In this document: positions 1 through 11,959 of the stretch, one piece after another
How the letters are laid out: every line of letters begins with the position of its first letter
Position numbering within the stretch: the first letter of the stretch is position 1
Assembly (NCBI RefSeq): GCF_002214185.1
Contig: NZ_CP022161.1
Location: forward strand, 3,223,767 to 3,287,766
Direction: 5' to 3'
DNA length: 64,000 nucleotides
DNA from: Streptomyces capitiformicae
Lineage (GTDB): Bacteria > Actinomycetota > Actinomycetes > Streptomycetales > Streptomycetaceae
Program-made: the position numbers and the translations under genes
Notes under the pieces: model-generated
The model's database searches: none
What the model was told of the DNA's origin: nothing
What the model saw: the letters and a program-made list of their open reading frames with translations, nothing else

Positions 1-923
1 CCCACCGACAACGCGACCGCCGAGCCCGTGAGCACCCCCGCGAGCCCGGTCGTGCCGAGCCGCTCACCCACGCCGGTCAGGAGGCTCCCGATCGTGGGGC
101 CGACCCAGATCAGCAGAAGCAGATACGGAACCGTCTGCACGGCCACTGAGGTGTCCCGGACCAGCAGAGGCGTGTACTCGTCGAGGGCACCCCAGACCGC
201 CCCGACGGCCGGAACGAGCAGCAGGGCCCCGCGTACGGAACGATCCCGGCGGGCTTCGGAGAGCCCGGTCCGCAGGGTGGCGAGGGTGGAGACCGGGTCG
301 CCGCCGGGCGACACCGCTTCCCTGTGCTCGGGGAACCTGGTGGCGACCACCGAGGTCAGCACAGAGACCAGCACGCTCGCCGCGCCCACGGCCGGATAGC
401 CGCCGAGGTCGAGCACCGGGCCGGCCAGTCCCATCGCCGCCATCACGGCGACCATCCCGGCCGCCTGGGCCCGACCGATGACACGCGCGTACCGATCGGC
501 CGCGCCGAGCCGGTCCAGCTCGTCGTACACCAGTGCCTCCAACGCACCGGAACCGAGCGCTCCACGCACTCCCCAGAGCACGAAGCCGAGAGCGAAGGCC
601 CAGTACGACGGCACGATCACCCAGAGCGCGAAGCCGACGCCGGTGAGCAATGGCCCCAGCCAGAGCAACATCCGCCGGGACACGGCGTCGGCCCAGGCAC
701 CGGAGGGAACCTCCAGCAGAATCCCCGTGATCGACCACAGGGCGAACAGGGAGGAGATCTCCCAGATCGACAGACCGGCGTCGCTGAACAGCAGCGCGTA
801 CACCGGGTAGAGCAGCACGAAGTCGTCGAGGAACGCGTAACCGTACAGCGTGACCGTCAGCCGCCGGACACCGCTGGTCCCGGTGTTCTCGGCGCCGGAC
901 AAACGCGCAGGTGAGAGTGTCAT
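1..923 (-). CDS. MFS transporter, 3' end beyond the left window edge
   Basis: The frame stays open from an ATG at 921-923 to the left edge, giving 307 N-terminal codons. A GGAAGG ribosome site lies about six bases before the ATG, which supports this start. The product shows repeated hydrophobic helices with short polar loops. The loop after the second helix (GAWADAVSRR) fits MFS motif A, and the helix ending GVRGALGSGALEAL is typical of drug-efflux-like MFS proteins. It should lie in the cytoplasmic membrane. The substrate cannot be told. The Lrp-type regulator gene at 1107-1559 lies upstream on the same strand, 183 bases away, and may control it; that link is inference. Confidence 0.85.
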   Translation of the reverse strand, partial: MTLSPARLSGAENTGTSGVRRLTVTLYGYAFLDDFVLLYPVYALLFSDAGLSIWEISSLFALWSITGILLEVPSGAWADAVSRRMLLWLGPLLTGVGFALWVIVPSYWAFALGFVLWGVRGALGSGALEALVYDELDRLGAADRYARVIGRAQAAGMVAVMAAMGLAGPVLDLGGYPAVGAASVLVSVLTSVVATRFPEHREAVSPGGDPVSTLATLRTGLSEARRDRSVRGALLLVPAVGAVWGALDEYTPLLVRDTSVAVQTVPYLLLLIWVGPTIGSLLTGVGERLGTTGLAGVLTGSAVALSV

Positions 924-1106
924 GAGGCCTTCCCGAAGGGGCGATGAGGACGTCGGATGCACGACGTCCCAGGCGGCCCTCGGGAGGCACGACTGGTGGA
1001 TCAATGTCGCCAGGTCATAGACCCGATGGTAGGAGCAACTCTTCAACCGCCGCTACGTATTAGGTGTGGGATGAAGCGTCCGACCGAGGCGTCCGACCCC
1101 GAGCTC

Positions 1107-1559
1107 TCACGCGGGCGATCCAGAAGAAAACCGCCGCAGCAAAGGCGACAGCACAAGAACCGACTTCGTCCGCTCGACGAACGGCTCCCCGGCGATCCGC
1201 TCGAGCACCCGCTCGAAGTGCCGCATGTCGGAGGCGAAAACCTGCACCACCGCGTCGGCCTCCCCGGTGACGGTCGACGCGGCGACAACCTCCTGATACC
1301 GCTCCAGCCCCCGCTGAATGGTCTCCGGCGACGTGTTCCGCCGGCAGTAGATCTCGACGAACCCCTCGGTCTCCCACCCGAGCGCGACGGGGTCCACACG
1401 AACGGTGAATCCCCTGATGGCCCCGGACGCCCGCAGCCGGTCCACGCGGCGCTTCACCGCCGGCGCGGACAGGCCGACGAGTTGGCCGATGTCGGAGAAA
1501 GAGCGGCGGGCGTCCTCGGCGAGGGCGTGCACGATGCGTTCGTCGAGCTCGTTCAGCAC
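1107..1559 (-). CDS. Lrp/AsnC family transcriptional regulator
   Basis: A 150-residue protein of normal Lrp/AsnC length. An N-terminal winged helix-turn-helix (residues about 4-50; LNELDERIVHAL then SFSDIGQLVGLS) is followed by a RAM ligand-binding domain (about 65-145, with the family-like stretch VTGEADAVVQV). Such proteins form octamers or hexadecamers and respond to amino acids or other small metabolites. It starts with GTG; the ribosome site is weak. The immediately upstream sequence holds what looks like the tail of an amino-acid permease, so the regulator may have lost its original transport target. The MFS gene downstream is a possible remaining target. Confidence 0.9.
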   Translation of the reverse strand: MLNELDERIVHALAEDARRSFSDIGQLVGLSAPAVKRRVDRLRASGAIRGFTVRVDPVALGWETEGFVEIYCRRNTSPETIQRGLERYQEVVAASTVTGEADAVVQVFASDMRHFERVLERIAGEPFVERTKSVLVLSPLLRRFSSGSPA

Positions 1560-1569
1560 TGCGGGTGGA

Positions 1570-1668
1570 TCACTTCTCTGGAGTCGCGACGGAGTGGGGA
1601 AGGGGGTCTGCGAGACGGGAACGGCGATAGCCGCAACCGAAGTAGAACACGAGCCCGAGGGCCATCCA
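1570..1668 (-). pseudogene. C-terminal remnant of an APC-type amino-acid permease
   Basis: The gap between the Lrp gene and guaB1 holds a frame reading WMALGLVFYFGCGYRRSRL followed by a short polar tail and a TGA. This resembles the end of the last transmembrane helix and the cytosolic tail of APC/cationic amino-acid permeases (the family ends in W-M-x-x-G-x-x-x-Y-F-x-Y-x-x-x-x-S-R-L). There is no start codon or upstream part: similarity ends within a few bases of the guaB1 stop, in a different frame from guaB1. I read it as the stump left by a deletion whose breakpoint falls at the guaB1 3' end. The resemblance is judged by eye. Confidence 0.55.
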
Positions 1669-1675
1669 GGCGCCC

Positions 1676-3604
<1,929 letters not shown>

Positions 3605-3678
3605 TCAAAACCGCCTTCGTGTCAGGACCGCGCTGAACAGGTCGTGGTGATCGTCGGTGCCGTGCTGCGCACCTTCCG

Positions 3679-4722
3679 TCAGGGCCCGTCCGGATCGGCC
3701 CGGTTGAGCGCGGGGCGCGGGGCCTGACCGGCCGTCAGCAGGTAGTCCGCCGCCGAGGTGTCGGTGACGAGGCTGGTGACCAGGCCCGAGCGCAGTACCG
3801 CGTCGATGGCGGTGCCCTTGCGCTGTCCGCCGGCGATCGCGACGACCTCAGGGATCCTGCGAAGCTGGTCGGCCTTGACCGTGATGCACCGCTCACCGAG
3901 GTCGCGCCCGATCCTGCGGCCGTCGGCGTCGAAGAGGTGTGCGGACATCTCGGCGGCGACACCGAGAGAGGCGTAGTGGCCCCGCTCCTCGTCGCTGAGC
4001 ATGTCGTGCACCGTGGAGATGCCGGGCTCCCAGGAGCCGATGGAGACGCAGGCGACCGTGACCTTGTCGAAGTACTCGAAGGCTCGGGCGATCCCGGTCT
4101 GGTTGCGCAGCGCGGCCGCGGTGGCCGCGTCCGGCAGCAGCATCGGCGCGTAGATGGGGTGAGCGTCGCCCCCCGACACCTGCGCGGCCCGCCGTACCGC
4201 CTCCACCGAGCCGCGCTCGGCGGTCCCGGCGTCGTACACGCCCGTCAGCTGCACCACCGTGCAGGGCGGCAGCCGGTCCAGGGCGGCCGCCATGTGGATG
4301 GTGGAGCGTCCCCAGGCGAGGCCCAGGACATCACCCTCGTTGACGAGTTCGCCGAGCAGGTCCGCGGCGACCTCGCCGAGGTTCTCGGGGTCGGGTGACT
4401 CCTCGGCCTCGGCCGGGGATTCGACGACCACGGCGTGCCTGAGGCCGTAGCGGGCGCGCAGGGCGTCGGAGCGCTCGGCGTCCAGCTCGGCGGGGACGCG
4501 GATCTCGATGCGTACGAGATCCCGTTCGAGGGCGGTCTCCAGGACACGGGCCACCTTGAAGCGGCTCACGCCGAACTCCTCGGCGATCTGGATCTTGGAC
4601 TTGCCCTCGAGGTAGAAGCGGCGCGCCATGGCTGCCGCCTGAACCAGCTCAGCGGGTCCCATCCGCATGGCTGACCGGCCCGCCGACATACCCGACACGG
4701 CCATCTCCTCACTGCTCTTCAC
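3679..4722 (-). CDS. SorC/DeoR-type sugar-binding transcriptional regulator
   Basis: 347 residues. An N-terminal helix-turn-helix (residues about 40-70; KSKIQIAEEFGVSRFKVARV) is followed by a long sugar-binding effector domain typical of SorC-family proteins (GLAWGRSTIHMA and GVAAEMSAHLFDADG are recognisable pieces). These proteins usually bind phosphosugars. It lies 145 bases upstream-left of rpe, so a pentose-phosphate signal is a reasonable guess but not shown. The frame opens with GTG at 4722, with later candidate ATGs inside the first 25 codons; the true start is uncertain by up to about 20 residues. A 9-base direct repeat lies in its upstream region. Confidence 0.85.
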   Translation of the reverse strand: MKSSEEMAVSGMSAGRSAMRMGPAELVQAAAMARRFYLEGKSKIQIAEEFGVSRFKVARVLETALERDLVRIEIRVPAELDAERSDALRARYGLRHAVVVESPAEAEESPDPENLGEVAADLLGELVNEGDVLGLAWGRSTIHMAAALDRLPPCTVVQLTGVYDAGTAERGSVEAVRRAAQVSGGDAHPIYAPMLLPDAATAAALRNQTGIARAFEYFDKVTVACVSIGSWEPGISTVHDMLSDEERGHYASLGVAAEMSAHLFDADGRRIGRDLGERCITVKADQLRRIPEVVAIAGGQRKGTAIDAVLRSGLVTSLVTDTSAADYLLTAGQAPRPALNRADPDGP

Positions 4723-4731
4723 ACATGGATA

Positions 4732-4787
4732 CGCCGTTCATCCTTGCAGATCCGGCATTTTCGATCAGCCCGAAAGAGCGCCGTTCA
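4732..4787 (-). promoter_or_regulatory. Pair of 9-bp direct repeats before the SorC regulator
   Basis: CGCCGTTCA occurs at 4732-4740 and again at 4779-4787 (47 bases apart), directly upstream of the regulator start. Repeated half-sites are common for self-regulating SorC/DeoR proteins, but two copies of nine bases could also be chance. Confidence 0.25.
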
Positions 4788-4867
4788 CGTTCCCTTGGCT
4801 CGCTGGTCGCATGACCTGCCCCTTGGGCTCAGCAGTCGCACGGTCGTGCCTCTTTTTCTCGCTGTTC

Positions 4868-5554
4868 TCAGTGTCCGCAGGCCCAGGCGGCGGTGGCCGT
4901 CGTGGCATCCGCCTGGGCACGCAGTGCGCGGACCGCCTCGGCCGGGTCGTCGGCCCCGTACACCGCGGAACCGGCGACGAAGACGTCGGCGCCCGCCTCG
5001 GCGCAGCGCTCGATGGTGGAGGTGGAGACACCTCCGTCGACCTGGAGCCACAGGTCGAGGCCGTGCTTGCTGATCAACTCGCGGGTCCGGCGGATCTTGG
5101 GCAGCATGATGTCGAGGAAGGCCTGGCCTCCGAAGCCCGGCTCGACCGTCATGATCAGCACCATGTCGAGCTCGGGCAGCAGGTCCTCGAACGGCTCGAT
5201 CGGCGTCGCCGGCCTGAGCGCCATGGAGGCCCTGGCTCCCTTGGCCCGGATCTCGCGGGCGAGCCGCACCGGTGCGGCGGCCGCCTCGACATGGAAGGTG
5301 ACGGAACCGGCACCCGCCTCCACGTACTGGGGCGCCCACCGATCGGGGGCCTCGATCATCAGATGGCAGTCCAGCGGCGTTTCGGTCGCACGGGCCAGGG
5401 ACTCCACGACCGGCACACCGAGCGTGAGGTTCGGGACGAAATGGTTGTCCATCACGTCTACATGGAGCCAGTCGGCCCCTTCGACCGCCTTCGCCTCGTC
5501 GGCGAGACGGGCGAAGTCGGCGGACAGGATGCTTGGGTTGATCTGCGCGGCCAT
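4868..5554 (-). CDS. rpe: Ribulose-phosphate 3-epimerase
   Basis: 228 residues, the usual size. It interconverts ribulose-5-phosphate and xylulose-5-phosphate in the pentose phosphate pathway. Family marks: [13 protein letters not shown] at the N-terminus, [13 protein letters not shown] (the metal-binding His and Asp on the early barrel strands), [20 protein letters not shown] and LWLQVDGG. The ATG at 5554 gives the conserved N-terminus. It is divergent from the MMPL gene on its right. The neighbourhood rsmB-fmt-rpe is a conserved actinobacterial order. Confidence 0.95.
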   Translation of the reverse strand: MAAQINPSILSADFARLADEAKAVEGADWLHVDVMDNHFVPNLTLGVPVVESLARATETPLDCHLMIEAPDRWAPQYVEAGAGSVTFHVEAAAAPVRLAREIRAKGARASMALRPATPIEPFEDLLPELDMVLIMTVEPGFGGQAFLDIMLPKIRRTRELISKHGLDLWLQVDGGVSTSTIERCAEAGADVFVAGSAVYGADDPAEAVRALRAQADATTATAAWACGH

Positions 5555-5646
5555 ACACCAAGCCTCCCATGGCAGCGGGTGTTCGCGGGCACCGGTCCGT
5601 ACCTACGGCCGCGGGGGTGGCCATACCCACGGCTGCTGGGGCGGCC

Positions 5647-7803
5647 ATGACGGAGCTCGGGACGGGCGGCCGGGGCATCGGGCATCTGGTCTGCGGGCGG
5701 CGCGCCAAGTGGGTCGTGCTGGTGCTGTGGCTGGTGGTGCTGTTCATCGTGGCACCGTTCGCGTCGAAGCTCACCGACGCCCAGGACAACGAGGCGACGT
5801 CCTGGCTGCCCGGCTCGGCCGAGTCCACCCAGGTCCTGGAGCTCTCCGAGGACTTCCGGCCCCAGCAGATCCCCGCGGTCGTCGTCTACGCCCGCGAGAG
5901 CGGCCTCACCGCCGGGGACCGGTCGCGGATCGAGGAGGACGTACGCGAGCTCAAACAGCTGCGCGATCACGGGATCATCGGCGACCGGACCCGAGGACCG
6001 GTCTACGACCGCGAGACCGGCCCCAGGGCCGCGCAGATCTACGTGCCGATCACGATGGACGAGAAGGGCTGGGAGCGGATCGCGCCCGCGGTCGACTCGA
6101 TCCGGGAGGACATCGGGGAGGAGGGTGGGAGAAGCAGCGCTGAGGGGGGCGGCGGGCTCGCCGTGCACATCACGGGTCCGGGCGGTACGAGCGCCGACTT
6201 CTCCGAGGCCTTCGAGGGCATCGACTCCACGCTGCTGATGTCGGCGATGGCTGTCGTCATCGTCATGCTCCTGCTCACCTATCGCAGTCCGTCCCTCCTG
6301 CTGGTCCCCCTGCTCTCGGTGATCGCCGCCCTGTTCACGGCCCAGGCCCTGATCTACCTGCTCGCCGAGCACGCCGGACTGACCGTCAACGGCCAGAGCG
6401 CGGGCATCCTCACCGTCCTCGTCTTCGGCGCGGGCACCGACTACGCCCTCCTGCTGGTCGCCCGCTACCGCGAGGAGTTGCGCCGCCACGAGGACCGCCA
6501 CGAGGCGATGGCCCTCGCCCTGCACCGGGCGGGCCCGGCGGTGCTGGCCTCGGGTGCCACCGTCGTCCTGAGCATGCTGGTGCTGCTGGTCGCCGAGATG
6601 AACTCGACGCGCGGCCTGGGCCCGGTCGCGGCGATCGGCGTCGCGGTCGCCCTGCTCGCGATGATGACGCTCTTCCCCGCCCTGCTGGTGATCTTCGGCC
6701 GCTGGGTCTTCTGGCCGGTGATCCCGCACTTCGGCACGGCCGACCCGACCGAGCTCGGCCTGTGGGCCCGTATGGGCCGACGTATCACCCATCGCCCGCG
6801 CATGGTCTGGGTCGCGACGGCGGCCGCGCTGGTCCTGTGCTCGCTGGGCCTGATCCAACTGCGCGCCGAGGGCATCAGCAACGCGGACGCCTTCACCGGC
6901 AAACCGGACTCGATCGTGGGCCAGGAGGTCTCCGAGCGCTACTTCCCGGCGGGCAGCGGCGACCCCCTCGTGATCATCAGCAACCAGGCACAGGCCCGCG
7001 AGGTGGGCCAGGTGGTCGCCGACACCCCCGGGGTCGTACCGGACTCCCTGGGCCTGCCACCGGGCACCAAGCCCGCCCACGAAGGCCAGGTCCTCTTCGA
7101 GGCCACCATGTCCGACCCCGCCGACAGCGAGGCCGCGAAGGACACCGTCGAGCGGGTCCGGGACGCCGTCCACGCGGTGCCGGAGGCCGACGCGCAGGTC
7201 GGCGGCGGTACGGCGGCCCTGCTGGACATGGACGAGGCGACGACCCACGACAACGTACTGATCATCCCGCTGGTGCTGGTCGTGGTCCTGCTGATCCTCT
7301 GTGTCCTGCTCCGCGCCCTGATCGCCCCTCTGCTGCTGATCGGGACGGTGATCCTGTCGTTCACCGCCGCGCTGGGCATCAGCGCGCTCGCCTTCCGGTA
7401 CCTCTTCGACTACGCGGGCGAGTCGACGGACTTCCCGCTCTTCGTCTTCGTGTTCCTGGTGGCGCTGGGCATCGACTACAACATCTTCCTGACCACCCGC
7501 ATCCGCGAGGAGGCCGCCCATCAGGGCACCCGCAAGGGCGTGGTGACGGGCCTCGCGGCGACGGGTGCGGTGATCACTTCGGCGGGACTCGTCCTCGCCG
7601 GCACCTTCGCCGCCCTCGGCACCCTTCCCATGGTCGCCTTCGCCGAGATCGGCTTCGCGGTCGCCCTGGGCGTCCTCCTTGACACCTTCGTCGTACGGTC
7701 CGTCCTGGTCACGGCCCTGTTCCTGGACGTGGGCCCGAACGTGTGGTGGCCGCACCGGTTGGCGCGCGAGGAGGACAACCATCACGTCGGCTCAACGGTC
7801 TGA
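5647..7803 (+). CDS. MMPL/RND-type membrane transporter
   Basis: 718 residues from the ATG at 5647. Two similar halves each have a first helix, a large extracytoplasmic loop and a block of about five helices, as in MMPL/RND proteins. The first half contains GAGTDYALLLVARYREEL and the second the matching GIDYNIFLTTRIREE; the conserved Asp and Tyr of these motifs are the proton-relay residues of the family. The frame is open 78 bases further upstream, but the Ala/Gly/Val-rich extension lacks a good ribosome site, whereas GGGGCGG lies just before 5647. The cargo (lipid or hydrophobic compound) is unknown. The following gene starts 22 bases after its stop and may be co-transcribed. Confidence 0.88.
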   Translation: MTELGTGGRGIGHLVCGRRAKWVVLVLWLVVLFIVAPFASKLTDAQDNEATSWLPGSAESTQVLELSEDFRPQQIPAVVVYARESGLTAGDRSRIEEDVRELKQLRDHGIIGDRTRGPVYDRETGPRAAQIYVPITMDEKGWERIAPAVDSIREDIGEEGGRSSAEGGGGLAVHITGPGGTSADFSEAFEGIDSTLLMSAMAVVIVMLLLTYRSPSLLLVPLLSVIAALFTAQALIYLLAEHAGLTVNGQSAGILTVLVFGAGTDYALLLVARYREELRRHEDRHEAMALALHRAGPAVLASGATVVLSMLVLLVAEMNSTRGLGPVAAIGVAVALLAMMTLFPALLVIFGRWVFWPVIPHFGTADPTELGLWARMGRRITHRPRMVWVATAAALVLCSLGLIQLRAEGISNADAFTGKPDSIVGQEVSERYFPAGSGDPLVIISNQAQAREVGQVVADTPGVVPDSLGLPPGTKPAHEGQVLFEATMSDPADSEAAKDTVERVRDAVHAVPEADAQVGGGTAALLDMDEATTHDNVLIIPLVLVVVLLILCVLLRALIAPLLLIGTVILSFTAALGISALAFRYLFDYAGESTDFPLFVFVFLVALGIDYNIFLTTRIREEAAHQGTRKGVVTGLAATGAVITSAGLVLAGTFAALGTLPMVAFAEIGFAVALGVLLDTFVVRSVLVTALFLDVGPNVWWPHRLAREEDNHHVGSTV

Positions 7804-7825
7804 GACGTCGACAGGGGGAGGCCTG

Positions 7826-8461
7826 GTGAGCTGGCTGGACGACATCGTGGACACATTTGAAGAGCTCCTGGAGAAGGGCGATCCGGACCGGCTGTGGGCC
7901 CACTACCGGGTGGCGAGCCACGAGGTATCCCTCGCCGAAGAGGCACTCCAGGAGGCGCAGGAGAGACGTACGGCCATCAAGGACCGGGCCCTGGCGGCGG
8001 ATCTGGCGCCGGTGCTCCGGAAGGAGTTCCGCAGGAACAGGAACGTCCTGAGCGTGCTGAACCTCCTGCGCGACGTCGGCACGGACCACCCACGCCTGGT
8101 CCTCGCCCTCCTCCCGGAGCTCTACGACTGCTGCCTGGGCGTCAGCAAGGGCAACATCTGGGGCCGCGAGATCCTGCGCACCCTCAGCCGGACGACCGAC
8201 TTCCACGACGAACTCGCCCCGTTGGTCAGGGAGACCCTGAGCGACGAGGACGAGGTGGAGGACGTCTTCTCGATGAACGGCCTGGGCATGCTCCTGGACG
8301 ACATCGGCGACACCGCCCTCCTGGACGAGTGGCGCCGGGCGGTCAGCGCCTCACCGGACGTCGACGTACGTGAACTCGCCGAGGACTATCCGCTGGAGAA
8401 CGAGGCCCCCGAGAAGGCATCGACGCACAAGACCTCCGAGGAGACCACGGAACAGGAGTAG
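7826..8461 (+). CDS. Conserved hypothetical protein downstream of MMPL gene
   Basis: 211 residues from a GTG with an excellent ribosome site (AGGGGGAGG, bases 7812-7820). I do not recognise a family. The protein is acidic and mostly helical by eye (heptad-like stretches around residues 25-60 and 75-110), has no signal peptide or membrane helix, and ends in a Glu/Thr-rich tail. The central part (residues about 75-165) looks like helical-repeat material. It follows the MMPL gene by 22 bases on the same strand, so a shared transcript is likely. Confidence 0.75.
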   Translation: MSWLDDIVDTFEELLEKGDPDRLWAHYRVASHEVSLAEEALQEAQERRTAIKDRALAADLAPVLRKEFRRNRNVLSVLNLLRDVGTDHPRLVLALLPELYDCCLGVSKGNIWGREILRTLSRTTDFHDELAPLVRETLSDEDEVEDVFSMNGLGMLLDDIGDTALLDEWRRAVSASPDVDVRELAEDYPLENEAPEKASTHKTSEETTEQE

Positions 8462-8490
8462 ACGCTGTCCGGACCAGCCCGGAGCGAGGC

Positions 8491-9921
8491 TCAAGCAGTA
8501 CGGCGGATCAGCGCCAGATACATCGCGTCCGTCCCATGCAGATGCGGCCACAACTGAACATCGGGCCCCTCGCCCAACTCGGTCACGCCAGCGAGCAACG
8601 GCCTGGCGTCGACGACGTCGACCGCGTCGCCGTACTGCTTGAGCACGTCCTGGACGACCGCGCGGGTCTCGGCGAGATGCGGGGAACAGGTCGCGTACCC
8701 GACGACTCCCCCGACCCGCACGGACTCCAACGCGGTCCGCAGCAGCGCCCGTTGCAGCGGAGCGAAGCCCTCCAGGTCCTCGGGCCGCCGCCGCCAACGG
8801 GCCTCCGGTCGCCGCCGCAGCGCCCCCAGCCCGGTGCAGGGCACATCCATCAGCACCCGGTCGAAGGAACCCGGCCGCCACGGCGGACGCGTCCCGTCGG
8901 CCGCGATCACCTGATACGGCCCGGGGTTTCCGGCGAGCGCCTTGGCGACCAGCCCCGCCCGGTGCGGCTGCTTCTCGGAGGCGAGCAGTACGGCCCCCCG
9001 CTCGGCGGCGAGCGCGGCGAGCAGCGCGGCCTTGCCGCCGGGCCCGGCGCAACCGTCCAGCCACGCCTTGTCGGGCCCGTCGAGCGGCGCGTTCGCGAGG
9101 GCGAGCGCCACGAGCTGACTGCCCTCGTCCTGCACACCCGCACGGTTTTCCCGTACGGCGTCCACGGCACCCGGCTCCCCGCCCTCGGCGAGCCGCACGG
9201 CGTACGGCGACCAGCGCCCCGGCACCGCGGACTCCTCCCGGAGGAGTTCCTCGGTGGTGGCCCGCCCGGGCCGGGCTACCAGCGTCACCTCGGGCCGCTC
9301 GTTGTCGGCTTCGAGCAGGTCCTCGATCCCGGCCCGCCCGCCGCCGAGCGAATCCCAGAGCGCCGAGACGACCCATCGGGGATGCGAGTGCACGACGGCG
9401 AGATGCTCCTCCGGATCGTCGTCGTAGGGGGGCGCGACCCGCCGCAGCCAGCCGTCCAGATCGTCCTGCGCGACCTTCCGCAGCACGGCGTTCACAAACT
9501 TGGCCCGCCCGTCGCCGAGCACGACCCGGGCGAGATCGACAGAGGCGGACACGGCCGCGTGCGTCGGGATACGCGTCCCCAGCAGCTGGTGCACCCCGAG
9601 GCTCAGCACATCGAGCACCGGCGGATCGACCTCGCGCAACGGCCGGTCCACGCACTCGGCGATCACGGCGTCGTAGGTCCCCTGCCACCGCAGCGTCCCG
9701 TACACCAGCTCGGTCGCCAGCGCCGCGTCCCGCCCGTCGAACTTGTCGGGCCCCGCCTTCTCCCGCGCCCGGCGCAGCAGCGGCGGCAGGACAAGGTTCG
9801 CGTACGCGTCCCGTTCGTCCACGGCCCGCAACGCCTCGAAGGCGAGCATACGGACGGGGTCCTTCTGGGGACGGCGATACGACGTGCCCGGCTTACGCGG
9901 ACGGCGGGACTGCTCACTCAC
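8491..9921 (-). CDS. rsmB: 16S rRNA m5C967 methyltransferase RsmB (Fmu/Sun)
   Basis: 476 residues. An N-terminal NusB-like RNA-binding domain (residues about 25-170) is followed by a SAM-dependent RNA cytosine methyltransferase domain: GCAGPGGKAALLA is the SAM-binding loop, VLMDVPCTGLG holds the first catalytic Cys, and GYATCSPHLAET the second. It methylates C967 of 16S rRNA in the E. coli system. The GTG at 9921 matches the family N-terminus; the reading frame continues far upstream as non-coding antisense to fmt. It follows fmt in the same direction with a gap of about 120 bases. Confidence 0.93.
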   Translation of the reverse strand: MSEQSRRPRKPGTSYRRPQKDPVRMLAFEALRAVDERDAYANLVLPPLLRRAREKAGPDKFDGRDAALATELVYGTLRWQGTYDAVIAECVDRPLREVDPPVLDVLSLGVHQLLGTRIPTHAAVSASVDLARVVLGDGRAKFVNAVLRKVAQDDLDGWLRRVAPPYDDDPEEHLAVVHSHPRWVVSALWDSLGGGRAGIEDLLEADNERPEVTLVARPGRATTEELLREESAVPGRWSPYAVRLAEGGEPGAVDAVRENRAGVQDEGSQLVALALANAPLDGPDKAWLDGCAGPGGKAALLAALAAERGAVLLASEKQPHRAGLVAKALAGNPGPYQVIAADGTRPPWRPGSFDRVLMDVPCTGLGALRRRPEARWRRRPEDLEGFAPLQRALLRTALESVRVGGVVGYATCSPHLAETRAVVQDVLKQYGDAVDVVDARPLLAGVTELGEGPDVQLWPHLHGTDAMYLALIRRTA

Positions 9922-10040
9922 GAAAAAGGTGCTCCGGATAGGGGGATGCGATGCCATGACCAGCGTACGCCGCCGGTTCGGGCCGCCCGGGACCGCGCCC
10001 GGACCTGATCCGAGAAGCGGACCCCAGCCCCTGTGGCCGG

Positions 10041-10973
10041 CTAGCTTCCGACGGACTCGCCGGACGTGATCCGCACCCCACGAGCCCAGTCGGCGGCACG
10101 CATCGGCTTCTTTCCCTGCGCCTGCACCCAGTGCAGCTCCACGGCGTACGAGCCGGTCCCGACGTACACGTTGTTCTTGCCGACGTCCAGGGCGCCCGGT
10201 GCGAGGTCGGTCCGCTCGGGTACCGGCACGACCTGGATGAGCTTCAGCCGCTCCCCCCGGAACGTCGTCCACGCGCCCGGTGCGGGCGTGCATCCCCGCA
10301 CGACCCGGTCGACCCGCAGGGCGGGCGTCGCCCAGTCGATCTGCGCGTCCTCGACCGTGATCTTCGGCGCCAGGGTGATCCCCTCGGTGGGCTGCGGCAC
10401 CGCCTTCAGCGTCCCGTCCTCGATCCCGTCCATGGTGGCGGCGAGCAGGCCGGCCCCGGCGAAGGCCAGCCGGGTCAACAGATCCCCGCTCGTGTCGGTC
10501 GGCCGAATCTCCTCGGTGACGGTCCCGTACACCGGCCCGGAGTCGAGCCCCTCCTCGATCAGGAACGTCGACGCCCCCGTGATCTCGTCCCCCGCCATGA
10601 TCGAGTGCTGCACGGGCGCGGCACCCCGCCAGGCCGGCAGCAACGAGAAGTGCAGATTGACCCACCCATGGACGGGCACATCGAGCGCGACCCGCGGCAA
10701 CAACGCCCCGTAGGCCACCACCGGACAGCAGTCGGGCCCGATCTCCCTCAACCGCGCCAGAAACTCCTCGTCCCGCGGCCTGTTGGGCTTCAGCACCTCG
10801 ATGCCCGCCTCCTCCGCCCGCTGCGCCACAGGACTCGCGACGAGCCGCCGCCCCCGCCCCGCCGGCGCGTCCGGGCGCGTGACGACAGCGGCCACCTCAT
10901 GCCGCCCCGACGCGAGCAGAGCGTCCAGAGCGGGAACGGCGACCTCTGGGGTACCAGCGAAGACAAGCTTCAT
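10041..10973 (-). CDS. fmt: Methionyl-tRNA formyltransferase
   Basis: 310 residues. It formylates initiator Met-tRNA with 10-formyl-THF. The formyltransferase Rossmann domain begins [19 protein letters not shown], with the catalytic region around residues 105-145 ([18 protein letters not shown], containing the conserved Asn-x-His and the SLLP loop). The C-terminal OB-fold domain (from about residue 205) binds the tRNA. The ATG at 10973 is the family start. It is the first leftward gene after a 354-base divergent intergenic region, so its promoter should lie there. Confidence 0.95.
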   Translation of the reverse strand: MKLVFAGTPEVAVPALDALLASGRHEVAAVVTRPDAPAGRGRRLVASPVAQRAEEAGIEVLKPNRPRDEEFLARLREIGPDCCPVVAYGALLPRVALDVPVHGWVNLHFSLLPAWRGAAPVQHSIMAGDEITGASTFLIEEGLDSGPVYGTVTEEIRPTDTSGDLLTRLAFAGAGLLAATMDGIEDGTLKAVPQPTEGITLAPKITVEDAQIDWATPALRVDRVVRGCTPAPGAWTTFRGERLKLIQVVPVPERTDLAPGALDVGKNNVYVGTGSYAVELHWVQAQGKKPMRAADWARGVRITSGESVGS

Positions 10974-11885
<912 letters not shown>

Positions 11886-11894
11886 TCCCTCCCT

Positions 11895-11927
11895 GACTGC
11901 CTCCCGGTCCCCGACCGGGAGGCAGTC
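11895..11927. terminator. Bidirectional terminator between the HTH gene and priA
   Basis: A perfect 15-bp stem (GACTGCCTCCCGGTC and its complement) with a CCC loop lies between two convergent genes, ten bases after the HTH gene stop. Confidence 0.8.
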
Positions 11928-11959
11928 TCATATCCCGCGGCCCACTCGCCCAGTGCCCC

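Noticed and set aside
9922..10665. A long upstream extension of rsmB over fmt
   Set aside because: Arg/Gly-rich product from the out-of-frame strand of fmt; no similarity. The GTG at 9921 gives the family start.
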